Positions 12,106-21,830 of a DNA stretch of 58,102 nucleotides are shown here, piece after piece. Source of the stretch: an uncultured Nodularia sp. (GTDB lineage Bacteria; Cyanobacteriota; Cyanobacteriia; Cyanobacteriales; Nostocaceae); contig CAIWDD010000091.1 of assembly GCA_903911355.1 (NCBI GenBank), forward strand, positions 1 to 58,102, in the 5' to 3' direction. Within the stretch, counting starts at the first letter, position 1; each line of letters begins with the position of its first letter. The position numbers and the translations under genes were made by a program. The notes beneath the pieces are model-generated. The model searched no databases. It saw only the letters and a list, made by a program, of their open reading frames with translations, and was not told the DNA's origin.

Positions 12106-12181
12106 TAAGGGATATCGGTAAAATCTTATGGCTCACATACTCTGCTAATATGCAAGTAGTCAATGATTTACCTACACGGCT

Positions 12182-14506
12182 ATGACAACAACTACTGATT
12201 TTCTTAGCCATCTTAACTCCAGTCAGCGTCAAGCCGTGGAACACTATTGTGGTCCGCTATTAGTTGTTGCTGGTGCAGGTTCGGGTAAAACACGAGCGCT
12301 GACATATCGCATTGCTAACCTGATTCTCAAACACCGTGTTCATCCAGAGAATATCCTGGCGGTTACTTTTACTAATAAAGCTGCGCGGGAGATGAAGGAA
12401 CGCATTCAAACCCTATTTGCTCAAGACTTGGCTATGAAACAACATGGCCAAAAATTTGAGGTGTTGACAGAATACCAGCAAATGCAGTTGCGATCGCAAG
12501 TCTATAAAAATACCATTAAAGACTTGTGGTGTGGTACTTTTCATAGTTTATTTTCTCGGATTCTCCGGTTTGATATTGAGAAATACCAAGATGAAAAAGG
12601 ACGGATTTGGACTCGTAATTTTTCGATTTTTGATGAATCCGATGTCCAAAGTTTAGTTAAAGAGATTGTCAGCAAACAGCTAAATTTAGACGATAGGAAA
12701 TTTGACCCGCGCTCTGTGCGCTATGCCATCAGTAACGCTAAAAATCAAGGCTTTTCACCCCGGGAGTTTGAGCGGCAACAACCCAATTATCGCGGGCGCG
12801 TCATCGCCGAGGTTTATAATTGTTATCAAGATAAGTTAGCAGAAAATAACGCTCTCGACTTTGATGATTTAATTCTCGTCCCTACAAGATTGTTTCAGCA
12901 AAACGAGCAGGTTTTAGCTTACTGGCATGGTAAGTTTGGACATATCCTTGTAGATGAATATCAAGATACTAACCGCACTCAGTATGATTTGATTCGCTTG
13001 TTAGTGACTAATGGTGAAGAGAACAAGAGTGCATGGGAATGGCAAAACCGCTCAGTGTTTGTGGTGGGTGATGCAGACCAGTCTATTTACAGCTTCAGAA
13101 TGGCTGACTTCACTATTTTATTAGAATTTCAGCAAGACTTCGGTGATGGTTTAGCTGATGATCATACCCGTTCCATGGTGAAGCTGGAAGAAAATTACCG
13201 TTCTTGTGAGAATATTCTGCAAGCAGCTAATGAATTAATTGAGAATAACACTCAACGTATTGATAAAGTCCTCAAACCCACCCGAGGAAGGGGTGAGGAA
13301 ATTTATTGTCATAAAGCAGATAATGAAATTGAGGAAGCCCAGTTTGTCATTGAGCAAATTCTTGGTTTAGAACAGCAAAATCCTGAGTTAGACTGGGGTA
13401 GTTTTGCGATTCTTTATCGGACTAATGCCCAATCACGACCTTTTGAAGAGTTTTTAGTCAGGAATCAAATTCCTTATACTGTTGTGGGAGGAATGAAGTT
13501 TTATGATCGCAAAGAAATCAAAGATGTTTTAGCTTATCTCAGAGCGATCGCCAATCCTGCTGACACAGTTAGTTTACTGCGAATCATCAATACTCCCCGG
13601 CGCGGTATTGGTAAAACCACCATTGAAAGCTTAGTTAACGCCTCTCAAGAACTGGGGATAACCCTGTGGGAAATACTCAGTGATGAAACATCAGTTAATA
13701 CATTGGCGGGAAGGTCGGCTAAAGCTGTGAATAACTTTGCTCAAATGATTAACAACTGTAAGGAAAAAGCCGCAACAGTTTCAGTTTCCCAACTTTTACA
13801 AGAACTGCTAGAGCAGTCTGGTTATACTCAAGACTTGCAAAATCAAGGTACAGATGAGGCAGAAGATAGAATTCAAAACGTCCAGGAACTTTATAACGCC
13901 GTCCTGCAATTTCAAGAAGAAAGTGAGGACGTTTCCCTCACAGCCTTTCTACAAAGTAGCGCCCTCAGTTCTGATTTGGATAATTTAAAAACAGGGCAAA
14001 AGGCGGTATCTTTAATGACCTTGCACTCTTCTAAGGGGTTAGAATTTCCCGTGGTGTTTTTAGTGGGATTAGAACAGGGATTATTTCCTAATTACCGTTC
14101 TATTAACGACCCAGCAGCTTTAGAAGAAGAACGCCGCCTATGTTATGTTGGCATTACTCGCGCCAAGGAGAGGTTATATTTATCATACGCCCGCGAACGT
14201 CGTTTATATGGTTCCCGTGAGCCTGCTATGCGATCGCAATTTCTGAATGAATTACCAGAAGAATTATTAAATACTCGCCATCGAACCCGTCATACCCCGA
14301 GCAAAACAGCACCCAAAGCGGGTAGTAAGCCCTATACACCCCAAAATTGGCAAGTTGGCGATAAGGTATTACATAAAGCATTTGGTATAGGTACAATTAC
14401 GCATATTTTCGGAGAAGGGAATAAGGTATCCGTAGCGATTAAATTCGCCAGTTTGGGGCAGAAAATTGTTGACCCCCACCTAGCCCAGTTACAAAGAGTA
14501 GACTGA
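12182..14506 (+). CDS. pcrA: ATP-dependent DNA helicase PcrA/UvrD
   Basis: A superfamily 1 3'-5' DNA helicase used in repair and in removing recombinase or stalled polymerase from DNA. The 774-residue protein shows Walker A VVAGAGSGKTRAL (near residue 30), motif Ia FTNKAAREMKERI, Walker B VDEYQDTN, motif III GDADQSIYSFRMAD, motif IV region with NYRS, and motifs V/VI TLHSSKGLEFPVVFL and YVGITRAKERLYLSYA. The C-terminus ends in the Tudor-like fold (VGDKVLHKAFGIGTI...) that binds RNA polymerase in PcrA/UvrD proteins. It starts with ATG at 12182, 76 bp after the TIR element, so its promoter is adjacent to, or inside, that insertion. Confidence 0.95.
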   Translation: MTTTTDFLSHLNSSQRQAVEHYCGPLLVVAGAGSGKTRALTYRIANLILKHRVHPENILAVTFTNKAAREMKERIQTLFAQDLAMKQHGQKFEVLTEYQQMQLRSQVYKNTIKDLWCGTFHSLFSRILRFDIEKYQDEKGRIWTRNFSIFDESDVQSLVKEIVSKQLNLDDRKFDPRSVRYAISNAKNQGFSPREFERQQPNYRGRVIAEVYNCYQDKLAENNALDFDDLILVPTRLFQQNEQVLAYWHGKFGHILVDEYQDTNRTQYDLIRLLVTNGEENKSAWEWQNRSVFVVGDADQSIYSFRMADFTILLEFQQDFGDGLADDHTRSMVKLEENYRSCENILQAANELIENNTQRIDKVLKPTRGRGEEIYCHKADNEIEEAQFVIEQILGLEQQNPELDWGSFAILYRTNAQSRPFEEFLVRNQIPYTVVGGMKFYDRKEIKDVLAYLRAIANPADTVSLLRIINTPRRGIGKTTIESLVNASQELGITLWEILSDETSVNTLAGRSAKAVNNFAQMINNCKEKAATVSVSQLLQELLEQSGYTQDLQNQGTDEAEDRIQNVQELYNAVLQFQEESEDVSLTAFLQSSALSSDLDNLKTGQKAVSLMTLHSSKGLEFPVVFLVGLEQGLFPNYRSINDPAALEEERRLCYVGITRAKERLYLSYARERRLYGSREPAMRSQFLNELPEELLNTRHRTRHTPSKTAPKAGSKPYTPQNWQVGDKVLHKAFGIGTITHIFGEGNKVSVAIKFASLGQKIVDPHLAQLQRVD

Positions 14507-14597
14507 TGGATTTAGCCAAGTCAATCCTCCTAGGAGCTATAAGAACCTTGGTATTGAACCAAGGAAGGCGTTTTAAGTTTGATAGTGCTAATTTATT

Positions 14598-14616
14598 TGG
14601 TGGGTATTACCCACCA
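14598..14616. terminator. Hairpin between convergent pcrA and phosphoesterase genes
   Basis: TGGTGGGT and ACCCACCA form a perfect 8-bp stem with loop ATT, sharing the GGTGGGT/ACCCACC core with the hairpin at 4545-4569. It can serve both convergent transcripts. Confidence 0.55.
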
Positions 14617-14628
14617 GATACTCAGTGA

Positions 14629-15546
14629 TTAAACAGACTTAAACTGAATTACACCTTGATCAAAAATTCGTTTATCAGTACCCATCGCCCTCACCTCAAT
14701 TCTATCTCGATACACCTCATAAGCAGCAAAAGCCAATCTTTCCGCAGAATGTTCCGTCCACTGAGAACGCCCCACAGGACGAACACCAGCACCACTACCA
14801 GTAGTTAAATAGGTGGTACCATCAATATTACGAGTGCGCTCATAATGGTGGTCGTGACCATTGATGTAAAGCTGCACATTATACTTTTTAAATAAAGGCG
14901 TAAAGCGTTTAATTAGTGATTGACTGACTCCATAGTGACCCGATGAGTAAAATGGATCATGTCCAAATACCACTTTCCAAGGTGCATCACTGCGGCTTAA
15001 TTCCTCTTCTAACCAAATAACTTGATTTTCCCAGTCAGCATTACGGTTAGTATCTAAAGCAAAAAATTGCACCGCATCGCGGCGAAATGTGTAATAACGC
15101 CCCTGCATATTAAAGCCGGGATATTTGATTTGAGGGTCGCCGTTCTCAGTGCGAATATCATGATTACCTAAACAAGCATGAAATTTTACATTCTGTGTCA
15201 ATAATTTTTCATAAGGACGTTCAAAAACAGCACCGATTTTTTCAATTTCGCCATCATTGTAAATATTGTCTCCAGCTAAAACCACTAAATCATAAGGATT
15301 TTCTTGGTGATAATAATTCATTGCCCCAGCCACGCTATACTGACCTCTAGCGCCAGTCCCAGTATCCGCAACGGAGGTAAAACGTAATAGTAAGTCCTTT
15401 TTGGGTGGGGTGGTGGCTAATACTCTTGAATTTGGCATATTATTATTAGTTCGGCTATTGGGACGAGTGAGCGTCCAGCCTAAAAGTCCTGTCCCCATAG
15501 TGCCAAGAGTACCTAAAAATAAGAATTGACGGCGTTTCAGGTTCAT
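14629..15546 (-). CDS. Tat-exported metallophosphoesterase (acid phosphatase-like)
   Basis: Calcineurin-like phosphoesterase related to the small (type 5) purple acid phosphatases. Metal-binding motifs occur in order: ADTGTG, LAGDNIYNDG, LGNHD, GHDPFYSSGHYG and NGHDHHYE. The N-terminus carries a twin-arginine signal, KRRQFLFLG, followed by a hydrophobic stretch and TLTRP, so it is probably folded with metal in the cytoplasm and exported. The frame opens at a TTG at 15564, but the ATG at 15546 gives a standard Tat signal peptide (MNLKRRQFLFLG) and is preferred; the protein is 305 residues. It probably releases phosphate from organic phosphates; the substrate is not visible. Confidence 0.85.
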   Translation of the reverse strand: MNLKRRQFLFLGTLGTMGTGLLGWTLTRPNSRTNNNMPNSRVLATTPPKKDLLLRFTSVADTGTGARGQYSVAGAMNYYHQENPYDLVVLAGDNIYNDGEIEKIGAVFERPYEKLLTQNVKFHACLGNHDIRTENGDPQIKYPGFNMQGRYYTFRRDAVQFFALDTNRNADWENQVIWLEEELSRSDAPWKVVFGHDPFYSSGHYGVSQSLIKRFTPLFKKYNVQLYINGHDHHYERTRNIDGTTYLTTGSGAGVRPVGRSQWTEHSAERLAFAAYEVYRDRIEVRAMGTDKRIFDQGVIQFKSV

Positions 15547-15642
15547 AAAACTTACCAAACTCAATATCTAGTCAGTTTAGCCGAAGAACTCATGATCAAC
15601 GAAGTGATACATTAAGGCACAAGCAGCAGCAGTCAAAATTCC

Positions 15643-16449
15643 ATGTCACAAGACAATCAAAATTCACAACCTTCTCCTTCGCCCCAAGTACCCCTTTGGA
15701 AAGTTAAAATTATCCAAATTATCAGAGGGACAATTGGAATTTTAGAAACCGCGGTAGTTAAACTTGAGACTCCAGTACTACCAGGTAGTGAAGAAACACC
15801 CCGTTTTTGGCAAGGTCTGGTAATACAATGGAATAGATTTTTAAGACAAGTCCGCTTGTTTCTACCATCAAATGTGTCTAACAACTTGTCAGATGCAGTT
15901 TTGAGCGGAATTTTAGCCATGATCACTGTGGCGGTAATATGGTCAACTGTAAGTATCTTTATGCAAAATCAAACTGAAGTAGCTACAGTTCCGCCGGTTG
16001 CGGAAGTTCCAGCACCCATACCACAACCAATACCCACACCGGAAGTCATACCGGAACCAGAACCAATACCCACCCCGGAAGTCATACCGGAACCAGAACC
16101 AATACCCACACCGGAAGTCATACCGGAACCACAACCAATACCCATCTTAAAATTGACACCAGAAGAAACCTTGATTGCAGCCATTAAAAATCAAGTAGCC
16201 GAAATTAGCGATCGCTTTGCATCTGGTTTAATACAATCAATACAAGCTAACTTCCGTACTAGTAATTTGACTGTCAAAATTAATGATGATTGGTACACTC
16301 TCCCAGAATCTGAACAAAAGCAACTAGCTGGGGAAATATTACAACGCTCTCAAGAACTTGATTTTACCCATCTAGAAATTATTGACTCCCAAGACAAGCT
16401 TATAGCCCGTAACCCAGTTGTTGGTAATGAGATAATTATTTTTCGATAG
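15643..16449 (+). CDS. Single-span membrane protein with Pro/Glu repeats, unknown function
   Basis: The 268-residue protein has a cytoplasmic N-terminal region (about 1-85), one transmembrane helix (about 87-107, SDAVLSGILAMITVAVIWSTV) and then a rod of 12-residue repeats (PTPEVIPEPEPI, three copies at about 126-165). A globular C-terminal domain of about 100 residues (LTPEETLIAAIKNQV...NEIIIFR) follows. The repeats are nearly identical at the DNA level (36-bp units, 16030-16140), so their number may vary between strains. Proline-rich rods like this usually hold a domain away from the membrane. Function is not recognised. It is divergent from the phosphoesterase. Confidence 0.75.
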   Translation: MSQDNQNSQPSPSPQVPLWKVKIIQIIRGTIGILETAVVKLETPVLPGSEETPRFWQGLVIQWNRFLRQVRLFLPSNVSNNLSDAVLSGILAMITVAVIWSTVSIFMQNQTEVATVPPVAEVPAPIPQPIPTPEVIPEPEPIPTPEVIPEPEPIPTPEVIPEPQPIPILKLTPEETLIAAIKNQVAEISDRFASGLIQSIQANFRTSNLTVKINDDWYTLPESEQKQLAGEILQRSQELDFTHLEIIDSQDKLIARNPVVGNEIIIFR

Positions 16450-16513
16450 AATATAAATATACCATAGAATTATAACACACTTAAATTATGCATAACTTAC
16501 CGGTACTTTTTGA

Positions 16514-16696
16514 TTGGGTCTGATCATTAATCAGGGAGAAAATGAGTTAGGGGAACTTGCCCTAGACCGATCGCCAGCAGTGATAGAATATTTGGGGTCG
16601 CAATGGCAAATTAGCAGCGATCGCATAGACTGGCAAACAGGAGCAGAATCTCAACCTAGGGCGGTAATCCAACTTACATTAAAATCATCCAGATAG
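16514..16696 (+). CDS. Small ORF of unknown function, possibly a gene remnant
   Basis: 60 codons beginning with TTG directly after an in-frame stop, with no Shine-Dalgarno. Codon use looks coding and the product (LIINQGENELGELALDRSPA...) looks protein-like. An ATG-started 11-codon frame (MHNLPVLFDW) at 16488-16523 overlaps in another frame, which would fit a frameshifted older gene. Treat it as a hypothetical protein or a degraded 3' part. Confidence 0.35.
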   Translation: MGLIINQGENELGELALDRSPAVIEYLGSQWQISSDRIDWQTGAESQPRAVIQLTLKSSR

Positions 16697-16775
16697 CCCC
16701 TAGTAGTAATATCGACAAATAATCGCAAAATCCATACACTAGTAAAAATTTCACCTCAAATAAGCGATCGCCTCC

Positions 16776-17168
16776 ATGCCTGATTCTGATCGACGGCTTT
16801 CTCATCTTGATTCCCACCCTCAAGCACTCACACTCAAACGGCTGCGTCAGCTGAGTCGCATCCTTGATAAAGTTGTCACCATTCCCGGAACCCCAATTCA
16901 CATTGGTTTAGATCCCCTTGTGGGATTTTTACCCATTGGTGGCGACATTTTGGGAGTCATCCTGGCTAGTTACATCGTTATCGAAGCCGCCAGAATGGGT
17001 GTTCCTAAAGCTATGTTAAGCAGAATGGTCTTGAATGTGATCATCGATGGCTTAGTAGGTACTGTCCCCATCATGGGAGACTTATTTGATTTCGCCTGGA
17101 CAGCTAATGAGTATAATATCAAGCTATTGGAAGAACATTTGCAGTTGACTCTACCTCGGAGCAAATAA
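16776..17168 (+). CDS. DUF4112 family membrane protein
   Basis: 130 residues matching the DUF4112 pattern: a basic helix (LKRLRQLSRILDKVVTIPG), the conserved turn IGLDPLVGFLPIGGDILG, a membrane helix (GVILASYIVIEAARMG), then VLNVIIDGLVGTVPIMGDLFDFAWTANEYN. The paired GLDPLVGFLPIGGD and DGLVGTVPIMGDLFD motifs are an internal pseudo-repeat typical of the family. The function of DUF4112 is unknown. It is followed by a TIR element. Confidence 0.85.
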   Translation: MPDSDRRLSHLDSHPQALTLKRLRQLSRILDKVVTIPGTPIHIGLDPLVGFLPIGGDILGVILASYIVIEAARMGVPKAMLSRMVLNVIIDGLVGTVPIMGDLFDFAWTANEYNIKLLEEHLQLTLPRSK

Positions 17169-17337
17169 ATACCAAAATTTTTAGCATTCCTATTTGATTT
17201 GTCAGTAGGTTTATTCATTAGCCCATAGGCTGATATTTTTCCACAAATAACTCAGCACAGCTGCAAAAATTAGGAAAATCTATATTTTCATGCCATTGTC
17301 TTAACAGCATTCCCATGATAATAATGAGAATGCCTTA

Positions 17338-17585
17338 GAGGATGTTTGGAAAGTGTTAAACAGGTAATTTTTATATTAGGGAACAGGGAACAGGGAACAG
17401 GGAATAGGGAGGAGGGAGCAGGGAATGGGGGATAGGGAATAGGGAATGGGGAATGGGGAATGGGGAATGGGGAATGGGGAACGCACAAAAAACAATAAAA
17501 TCCAGTTCCCTCCCCTTACAAGGGGAGGGTTAGGGTGGGGTGAAACAATAGTTGATACACTAATCATACCTTTTAAAACATCCTC
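17338..17585. mobile_element. 248-bp non-autonomous TIR element with heptamer array (copy 2)
   Basis: It has the same terminal inverted repeats as the element at 11822-12105 (GAGGATGTTT at both ends, inverted) and is flanked by direct repeats TTA (17335-17337, 17586-17588). The inside shares the AAACAGGTAATTTTTATATT segment next to the left end, a heptamer array at about 17379-17484 dominated by GGGAATG and GGGAACA, and the conserved GGGAGGGTTAGGGTGGGG plus CAATAGTTGATAC segment at the right. The array differs in length and unit type from copy 1 while the ends are conserved, so the array evolves by slippage inside a stable element. Confidence 0.85.
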
Positions 17586-17588
17586 TTA

Positions 17589-18377
17589 GATACATTTATA
17601 CATCAAACAGCGATGGCCAGATATGAAAAAAATCATACCTCTGAGAAATTACAACTAACGTTATTTATTTGAGGCTATACATAAGTGATGTAGTACAAAA
17701 AAATACGCAATCCCTGAAAAAAAAGGAAGAGTTAGGAGAAAGAAGTTATATTTCAGAGGGAACATAAATGATTTACTTATAAAAACTCCCTGAAAGGAAG
17801 TATAACCCTAAATATTCCTTAATATAGCTATGATTGATACTTATTTAATTTTTATTAATCCAGCCATGTCCTCAGATACACTAAATATTTACTTAGTAAT
17901 TTAAAATACGGTGCTGCATACAATAACTAAAAAAAAGATGAAACTGTTGTCTAAAATACCTGATACAGCGTACTTTTAGCTTACACACCGGCTCAGTCTA
18001 TAGGGCAATCGCCATAGTCATCTAACTAGCTTGGTAAGCAATAAAGAAGAAGATACAGATGTTTATTGAGTCTTGTGGACACATCAAATAGAGTATTCTT
18101 AGCTCAACTTGTGAGATTTCATAAAAATTTATTTATATTTGTTTAACTTTTAGCCGACAGATAAGAGTCAAATTTTAATATACTAAGTACATACTTGTGA
18201 GTAATCCATAGACTTAAAAATGTCTTTAGTGTAAACTTTATCAGCGATGGAAAGAATCACTATCAATGCTGAACAAAGTTATTTACACACACAGTCAAAA
18301 GAATTGGCAACATTGAGTATAAACAGCAATAAATACATAAACAATACCGAAAATTAAACTTGGAGCTTTACCAAACT
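17589..18377. other. AT-rich intergenic region before glycogen phosphorylase
   Basis: About 790 bp, very AT-rich, with no ORF and no recognised RNA. It presumably holds the glgP promoter. Confidence 0.4.
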
Positions 18378-20942
18378 ATGCAGCCGATTCGCACATTTAA
18401 TGTTTCCCCTTCCTTACCCTCGCGGCTCGAACCCCTGAGACGACTAGCATATAACTTGCATTGGGATTGGAATGTTGAAAGTAAAGATTTATTTCGTCGA
18501 TTAGACCCTGATCTGTGGGAATCTAGCCATCATAACCCCGTATTAATGCTGGGTACCATCAATCAAGGGCGGCTCTTGGAAGTTGTGGAAGATGAAGGCT
18601 TCCTAGCACAAATGGATCGGGCGGCTCGTCAGTTAGAAGATTATTTACAAGAGCGTACTTGGTATCAGAAACAGCGCAGCTCAAAGCCAAAAGAATGCTA
18701 TGCCTATTTTTCGGCTGAATTCGGTCTGGTAGATTGTTTACCGGTTTATTCTGGCGGTTTGGGTGTTCTAGCGGGGGATCACCTCAAATCTGCCAGTGAC
18801 TTGGGTTTACCTCTTGTGGGTGTGGGGCTGTTGTATCAGCAAGGATACTTTGCTCAATACCTGAATGCGGATGGTTGGCAACAAGAGCGCTACCCCATCA
18901 ACGATTTCTATAATATGCCCTTGCACCTAGAGCGTAATCCAGATGGTTCAGAACTAAGGATTGCGGTGGATTATCCAGGGCGCAAGGTCTACGCGAGAGT
19001 GTGGCGTGTACAGGTGGGAATGGTACCACTGTATATGCTAGACACGAATATTGAACCCAATAACCCTTACGACCACGACATCACAGACCAGCTATATGGT
19101 GGTGATATTGATATGCGGATTCACCAGGAAATCATGCTGGGGATCGGTGGTGTACAGATGTTGAAAGCACTGGGTTATAATGTCACGGCATACCACATGA
19201 ATGAAGGCCATGCAGCATTCTCTGCTTTAGAACGGATCCGGATCTTAATTCAGGAAGAAGGATTAAGTTATGCCGAGTCCCGACAAGTGGTAGCTTCGAG
19301 TAATATCTTTACTACCCACACACCAGTACCAGCTGGGATAGATTTGTTTGCTCCTGATAAGATTTTGTATTACCTGGGGTATTATGCAGAAATCTTTGGT
19401 TTGCCTAAAGAGCAATTTTTAGGACTGGGACGGGAAAATACGGGTGATTTATCGGCGCCTTTCAGTATGGCGGTGTTGGCCTTGAAGATGGCGACATTTT
19501 CCAACGGTGTGGCACAGCTGCATGGTGTGGTGTCACGGCAGATGTTTAAGGGTCTGTGGCAAAAAGTCCCTGTGGAAGAAGTACCAATTGCGGCAATTAC
19601 TAATGGTGTTCATGCTCGCAGTTGTGTAGCAAAGTCAACTCAAGAGTTGTATGATCGGTACTTGGGTCCTAACTGGTCATCAGCACCACCAGATAGCCCA
19701 TTGTGGGAACGGATGGATGCGATCCCGGATGAGGAATTGTGGCGCAATCACGAACGCTGTCGCTTAGACATGGTTTTATATGTCCGAGAACACTTGGTGA
19801 AGCATTTGCGCGATCGCGGCGCGGCGGCCGCAGAAATTAACCAAGCTCAGGAAGTTCTCGATCCCAACGTTTTAACTATTGGCTTTGCTCGACGTTTTGC
19901 TACCTACAAACGTGCGACCCTGTGGATGCGCGATTTAGACAGAATCAAGCAGATTTTGCAGGGGAACAAACATCGCAAGCTACAATTTGTGATCGCTGGT
20001 AAGGCTCACCCCAAAGATATCCCCGGAAAAGAACTAATCCGCGACATTAATCACTTTATCCGTGAACAACACTTGGAAAAACAAGTAGTGTTTGTTCCTA
20101 ATTACGACATTCATATTGCTCGGTTGATGGTAGCTGGTTGTGATGTCTGGTTAAACACGCCACGCCGTCCACGGGAAGCCTCCGGTACTAGCGGTATGAA
20201 AGCCGCCATGAATGGATTGCTGAATTTAAGTGTTCTCGATGGCTGGTGGGATGAAGCTGATTATGTCCGCACTGGTTGGTCAATTGGACATGGCGAGAAT
20301 TATGATGATCCTAATTATCAAGATGAGGTAGAAGCTAATGCCCTCTACGAATTACTAGAGAAGGAAGTGATACCTCTGTTCTACGAGTATCACGATGTGG
20401 ATGGCTTGCCCCGTGCGTGGATTGCCAAAATGAAAGATGCAATTCGCTTAAATTGTCCTTTCTTTAATACCGCGCGGATGGTGGGAGAATATGCTCAACG
20501 GGCTTATTTTCCAGCTAGCGATCGCTATCATATTCTCACTGTGGATAATTACGCCCCAGCCAAAGAATTAGCTAGTTGGAAATCAAAACTCCGAGACCAC
20601 TGGTTCAACATCAGGATTAAAGATATTGATGTATCTGAAGATACGGATATTGAGGTAAATCAAACCGTTGCTGTGAAAGCTAAGGTTGACTTGGCTACCT
20701 TGACTAATGATGATGTGCGGGTGGAGTTATACCAAGGTAGCATTGATGCTAATGGTGAAATTGTGAATGCAGTGCCTGTAGTCATGGATTACCAAGGACA
20801 GGATGCAACAGGGTTGAGTGTTTACACAGCTAACATTACTTATACTGTCTCTGGTTTGCAAGGCTTGTCTTTGCGTGTGTTACCGCACCACCAACATCTA
20901 TCTAGTCCCTATGAGCCGAGATTGATTGCTTGGGCGGAATAA
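18378..20942 (+). CDS. glgP: Alpha-glucan (glycogen) phosphorylase with DUF3417 domain
   Basis: It releases glucose 1-phosphate from glycogen. The 854-residue protein belongs to the bacterial/archaeal phosphorylase branch that starts with a DUF3417 domain (FNVSPSLPSRLEPLRRLAYNLHWDWN). It has the conserved FSAEFGLVDCLPVYSGGLGVLAGDH, the HMNEGHAAF and THTPVPAG motifs, and the PLP region EASGTSGMKAAMNG with the Schiff-base lysine. A C-terminal beta domain (about 730-854) ends it. The frame can be extended to a TTG at 18360, but GGAG at 18362-18365 points to the ATG at 18378, which also gives the usual N-terminus. It is convergent with the DUF429 gene. Confidence 0.95.
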   Translation: MQPIRTFNVSPSLPSRLEPLRRLAYNLHWDWNVESKDLFRRLDPDLWESSHHNPVLMLGTINQGRLLEVVEDEGFLAQMDRAARQLEDYLQERTWYQKQRSSKPKECYAYFSAEFGLVDCLPVYSGGLGVLAGDHLKSASDLGLPLVGVGLLYQQGYFAQYLNADGWQQERYPINDFYNMPLHLERNPDGSELRIAVDYPGRKVYARVWRVQVGMVPLYMLDTNIEPNNPYDHDITDQLYGGDIDMRIHQEIMLGIGGVQMLKALGYNVTAYHMNEGHAAFSALERIRILIQEEGLSYAESRQVVASSNIFTTHTPVPAGIDLFAPDKILYYLGYYAEIFGLPKEQFLGLGRENTGDLSAPFSMAVLALKMATFSNGVAQLHGVVSRQMFKGLWQKVPVEEVPIAAITNGVHARSCVAKSTQELYDRYLGPNWSSAPPDSPLWERMDAIPDEELWRNHERCRLDMVLYVREHLVKHLRDRGAAAAEINQAQEVLDPNVLTIGFARRFATYKRATLWMRDLDRIKQILQGNKHRKLQFVIAGKAHPKDIPGKELIRDINHFIREQHLEKQVVFVPNYDIHIARLMVAGCDVWLNTPRRPREASGTSGMKAAMNGLLNLSVLDGWWDEADYVRTGWSIGHGENYDDPNYQDEVEANALYELLEKEVIPLFYEYHDVDGLPRAWIAKMKDAIRLNCPFFNTARMVGEYAQRAYFPASDRYHILTVDNYAPAKELASWKSKLRDHWFNIRIKDIDVSEDTDIEVNQTVAVKAKVDLATLTNDDVRVELYQGSIDANGEIVNAVPVVMDYQGQDATGLSVYTANITYTVSGLQGLSLRVLPHHQHLSSPYEPRLIAWAE

Positions 20943-20967
20943 GCTCAAGGATGAGGGAGTAGGGGTT

Positions 20968-21714
20968 TCAATATTCCCCGCTCCCCACATTTGTGGGGAT
21001 GACAATATAACCCGTTGTGCGATCGCCCAACACTAAGTTATGTTTTTCACCCCAATACCACCAGTACGCTGCTACATAAGCACAAATTACACTATCTAGT
21101 TTGTCTTCAGCTGCTTTAAGTGCTGCACCTGTGGTGGGGATTTGGGAAAATGAACCAGCCAAGGGTACAGGGATCAGAGAAGGTTCTCTGGTAGGTAAAA
21201 TATCAATAATGTAATTGTAAAGTTTAATTAATTCTAAGCGGCGCTCACTGATGCGTCCTTTTTTATATTTCAGGATGCGTTCTAGGTTAAATAAGTTAAC
21301 TATTGCGGGATGGGGAAAAACTTCTATTTGATATCTACCGGGTCTTCGGGGTTCAATTGTGGGTGCATGGACAAATCCACGAGACTCTAATTCTAAACCA
21401 AAATTTACAGTACGTTCTGCAAAGGGTAAATTTTGATTAGCTGGGTAACATCCGGCGTGATATTTGCCAAAGTATTTATGTGTGAGTTGATCCGGAAGAC
21501 GGCTCCCTACAGCATTGGGGATCAATGTAGGCGCGTCTACGGCCATCATCCCCGGCTGATTTGCGGGTACATGGTTATCTATCCAGGCGAAAATGTCTGT
21601 AATACATTCGCGCCGATCTAAATCGATGATGTGCAGTTTTTCTGCTATTAATTCTAAACAGCATAAGCCGCTTGGTTGGGATTTCCAGCCTAAATCAATG
21701 CCAATAAATTTCAT
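20968..21714 (-). CDS. DUF429 family protein
   Basis: 248 residues with an RNase H/actin-like fold: N-terminal FIGIDLGWKS, then MAVDAPTLIPN in the second acidic position and the conserved segment ESRGFVHAPTIEPRRPGRYQIEVFPHPA. C-terminal KAAEDKLDSVICAYVAAYWW carries a further acidic residue. These positions resemble a RuvC/RNase H catalytic set, so a nuclease-like activity is possible, but DUF429 proteins have no established function. The gene is monocistronic, and its 3' end contains a CCCCACA/TGTGGGG hairpin. Confidence 0.82.
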   Translation of the reverse strand: MKFIGIDLGWKSQPSGLCCLELIAEKLHIIDLDRRECITDIFAWIDNHVPANQPGMMAVDAPTLIPNAVGSRLPDQLTHKYFGKYHAGCYPANQNLPFAERTVNFGLELESRGFVHAPTIEPRRPGRYQIEVFPHPAIVNLFNLERILKYKKGRISERRLELIKLYNYIIDILPTREPSLIPVPLAGSFSQIPTTGAALKAAEDKLDSVICAYVAAYWWYWGEKHNLVLGDRTTGYIVIPTNVGSGEY

Positions 21715-21797
21715 TTATTTAAGTTATGTGCCTGGTTATTATGGCATTTTTTCTAAATTTTATCAGCAGTAAGCTTTAATGTGACACATCGTCCGTA

Positions 21798-21817
21798 GAC
21801 TGATAGTCACTAGAGAT
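21798..21817 (+). promoter_or_regulatory. Candidate C-box operator of the restriction-modification controller
   Basis: GACTGATAGTC is a perfect GACT-N3-AGTC palindrome, followed at once by a degenerate second copy ACTAGAGAT (ACT-N3-AGT type). It ends 13 bp before the controller ATG. This is the known sequence type and position for C-protein autoregulation in Type II systems. Binding here is inferred. Confidence 0.6.
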
Positions 21818-21830
21818 TCACAATCGGTAA

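Noticed and set aside
15943-16184. Minus-strand ORFs rich in GSGMTSGVGIG / RYDFRGGYWFW
   Set aside because: They are antisense to the Pro/Glu repeats of the membrane protein gene on the plus strand.
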